Source of the DNA: Clostridiaceae bacterium
GTDB taxonomy: Bacteria > Bacillota > Clostridia > DSM-8532
Direction of reading: 5' to 3'
Length of the DNA stretch: 5,630 nt
Assembly (NCBI GenBank): GCA_012727625.1
Contig: JAAYGP010000222.1
Coordinates: 1-5,630 of the forward strand
Below, piece by piece: positions 4,509 through 5,630 of this stretch. The notes beneath the pieces were generated by a model that saw nothing but the letters and a program-made list of their open reading frames with translations, ran no database searches and was not told the DNA's origin. The position numbers and the translations under genes were made by a program. Numbering within the stretch: position 1 is the first letter of the stretch; the number at the start of each line of letters is the position of its first letter.

Positions 4509-4577
4509 ATGATGTTTATCAGAGCACCCAATAAAAAAGATCTAAAAACCAGTATAATACAAAGTTGCCGGGCCTGA
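4509..4577 (+). CDS. Conserved 22-residue peptide (small ORF B)
   Basis: The peptide is MMFIRAPNKKDLKT followed by SIIQSCRA, ending at TGA 4575-4577. The Shine-Dalgarno site GGAGGTGA (4493-4500) lies 11 nt from the first ATG and 14 nt from the second; the first aligns with the start in cassette A. Residues 3-14 are identical to small ORF A, and the three base changes in those codons are synonymous, so the peptide is very probably translated. The C-terminal extension is unique to this copy and contains one cysteine. The last codons and stop form the left arm of an intrinsic terminator (4567-4603), so a ribosome finishing the ORF would sit on it. There is no signal peptide. Possible roles are a leader peptide coupled to readthrough toward the nuclease-helicase gene 340 nt downstream, or a free regulatory or signalling peptide. 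No known family is recognised. Confidence 0.65.
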   Translation: MMFIRAPNKKDLKTSIIQSCRA

Positions 4578-4603
4578 ATGCTACATTCAGGTCCGGCTCT
4601 TTT
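4567..4603 (+). terminator. Intrinsic terminator overlapping the end of small ORF B
   Basis: A GC-rich 14-bp stem (4567-4580 with 4584-4597, one G-U) with a CTA loop is followed by TCTTTTG. The small ORF stop codon lies in the left arm. It should end the cassette B transcript unless a ribosome or factor prevents folding. Confidence 0.85.
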
Positions 4604-4917
4604 GTTCAATCTCCTGTTTCCGCTATTGCACAATATCTGACCTAATCAGTAGCTGAATCAGGGTGCGAACAATAACCGCTCCTGCTTTTGTCTGTGATTT
4701 TCTTTAAATTCAGGTTGATAAACCAATCAGAATAATATACAATATCGTAATAGAACATTTGTTCATGCAACCCGGGCGAAATATGATTCAGCATTAAGTT
4801 GAAACAACATTTTACGGTGTTCATTATTAAAGACAGTTTTTTTGTTATGGCCTGCATGGTTTTTAAATACCGGAGAACCCGATGTGTTTTTTGTCTTTAT
4901 CATATTATGGAGGTATA
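4604..4917. other. Intergenic region upstream of the nuclease-helicase gene
   Basis: I find no credible gene in these 314 bp. A 71-codon minus-strand frame (4857-4642) has no Shine-Dalgarno site and no recognisable domain. A weak promoter is conceivable at TTGTTA (4842-4847), 16 bp, TAAATA (4864-4869), which would start transcription about 40 nt before the next gene. Otherwise the region looks featureless. Confidence 0.4.
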
Positions 4918-5630
4918 ATGGGAGTTTATAAAATTAATGTATCGGTTCGTGATTTGGTTTCCTTTTCAATCCCATTAAAAGAAACAAGGGGCTCTTTCCT
5001 TAGCCTGGCAATGGAAGGCATTGAAGGCCACCAGTTAACTCACGAACTTTTAAAACAGCAAATTGGAGATACCGGTAATTATAAAAAAGAAAGGTCTGTT
5101 TCATTAATTTTTCAGCACCACAAAGAATATGAGCTTCATATTTCGGGCAGACTTGACGGATTAATTGAAATCAACAACAATTTAAGTGTTTGTGAAATAA
5201 AAACCACCGATACATCCCTGGAACTCCTTGAAAAAGATGATAATCCGGCATATTGGGCGCAAGGCCGGTGTTATGCGTATATGCTCGCAAAAGAACTGGG
5301 ACTTGAGCATATAACCTTGCTGCTTATATATCATCACCGGGCTAACAGGAATATCCGAAGCTTTGAAGAGCATCTGAATATTAATGAGCTTGAAAAGTTC
5401 TTTCATTCACTTGTATTTCCATATATTAACAGCATTAAAAAACAGCATGAATGGCAGTTAATCCGCAATCAATCCATTGCTTCCCTCACCTTTCCTTTCC
5501 CTGAGTTCAGAAAAGGTCAAAGAAAAATGTGCGCTTCGGTTTACAGGGCAATACGCGACGGAAACAAACAGGTTATTCAGGCTCCCACCGGAATCGGAAA
5601 AACTCTTGGAGCCCTGTTTCCTGCCATAAA
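4918..5630 (+). CDS. Fused Cas4/RecB-like nuclease and XPD/DinG-like DNA helicase, N-terminal 237 codons (partial)
   Basis: The frame starts at ATG 4918 (GGAGG at 4909-4913, a short 4-nt spacing) and is still open at the window edge. Residues about 30-175 show the PD-(D/E)XK nuclease set of the Cas4/RecB/AddB type: H38 in EGHQLTHELL, D80 in GRLDGLIE, E93-x-K95 in VCEIKTT, and Q115-xxx-Y119 in YWAQGRCYAYMLA. Residues about 193-237 begin a superfamily 2 helicase of the XPD/DinG type: the FRKGQRKM motif (F197, R198, Q201) and Walker A APTGIGKT (K228, T229). Such proteins would unwind DNA with ATP and may cut it, consistent with a repair or processing role; the iron-sulfur cysteines and remaining helicase motifs lie beyond the window. 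All visible catalytic residues are present. No Cas genes or CRISPR repeats are seen nearby, so a CRISPR role is not supported. It lies downstream of cassette B, which may contribute readthrough transcription. Confidence 0.87.
   Translation, partial: MGVYKINVSVRDLVSFSIPLKETRGSFLSLAMEGIEGHQLTHELLKQQIGDTGNYKKERSVSLIFQHHKEYELHISGRLDGLIEINNNLSVCEIKTTDTSLELLEKDDNPAYWAQGRCYAYMLAKELGLEHITLLLIYHHRANRNIRSFEEHLNINELEKFFHSLVFPYINSIKKQHEWQLIRNQSIASLTFPFPEFRKGQRKMCASVYRAIRDGNKQVIQAPTGIGKTLGALFPAI

Larger units (their letters stand above)
3983..4577 (+). repeat. Cassette B: downstream copy of the diverged ~600-bp direct repeat
   Basis: This 595-bp unit has the same ordered parts as 843-1453: promoter, 10/11-nt phased array, branched hairpin, AAAGAGAAATCA...ACAGGAGAAAGCA block (4165-4193), hydrophobic frame, 20-mer and small ORF. 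It differs in a shorter array (six clear units instead of nine), a degraded second promoter, a longer peptide and a true terminator. Together the two cassettes flank the protease gene as direct repeats about 3.1 kb apart. Confidence 0.8.

Noticed and set aside
843..4577. Composite transposon with the protease as cargo between direct repeats
   Set aside because: The repeats have no terminal inverted repeats, transposase or target duplications, and their conserved blocks match regulatory parts.
4642..4857. 71-codon minus-strand ORF in the intergenic region
   Set aside because: There is no Shine-Dalgarno site before the start and no recognisable motif; composition is that of AT-rich intergenic DNA.

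Overview
The window looks like a chromosomal segment of a Gram-positive, low-GC Clostridia-type bacterium. It is AT-rich, has strong AGGAGG-type Shine-Dalgarno sites, sigma-A promoters (TTGACA, 17 bp, TATAAT-like) and intrinsic terminators, and carries a secreted bacillopeptidase F-like protease. A relative of Acetivibrio/Ruminiclostridium would fit, but no species can be named from the sequence alone.

Layout, left to right. (1) 1-180, minus strand: start of a Crp/Fnr-type regulator gene, cut by the window edge. (2) 181-524: divergent intergenic region with a minus-strand promoter and, next to the following gene, two competing hairpins, one of which buries the Shine-Dalgarno site. (3) 525-710: a 61-residue zinc-ribbon protein, closed by a 20-bp terminator stem. 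(4) 843-1453: cassette A, a promoter, nine 11-nt-phased repeats, a branched hairpin, a hydrophobic reading frame without a start codon, a second promoter and a 16-codon ORF. (5) 1573-3693: the secreted S8 protease and its terminator. (6) 3983-4577: cassette B, a diverged second copy of cassette A, ending in a 22-codon ORF that overlaps an intrinsic terminator. (7) 4918 to the end: start of a fused Cas4/RecB-like nuclease and XPD/DinG-like helicase.

The main unexplained signal is the pair of roughly 600-bp cassettes. They share an exact architecture, are well conserved only in certain blocks, and both end in a tiny ORF encoding FIRAPNKKDLKT with synonymous differences between the copies. One lies directly upstream of the protease and the other upstream of the nuclease-helicase. 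They may be peptide-encoding regulatory leaders or a two-copy small-peptide system. I do not recognise them as a named family. The second notable signal is the RBS-sequestering switch ahead of the zinc-ribbon gene.
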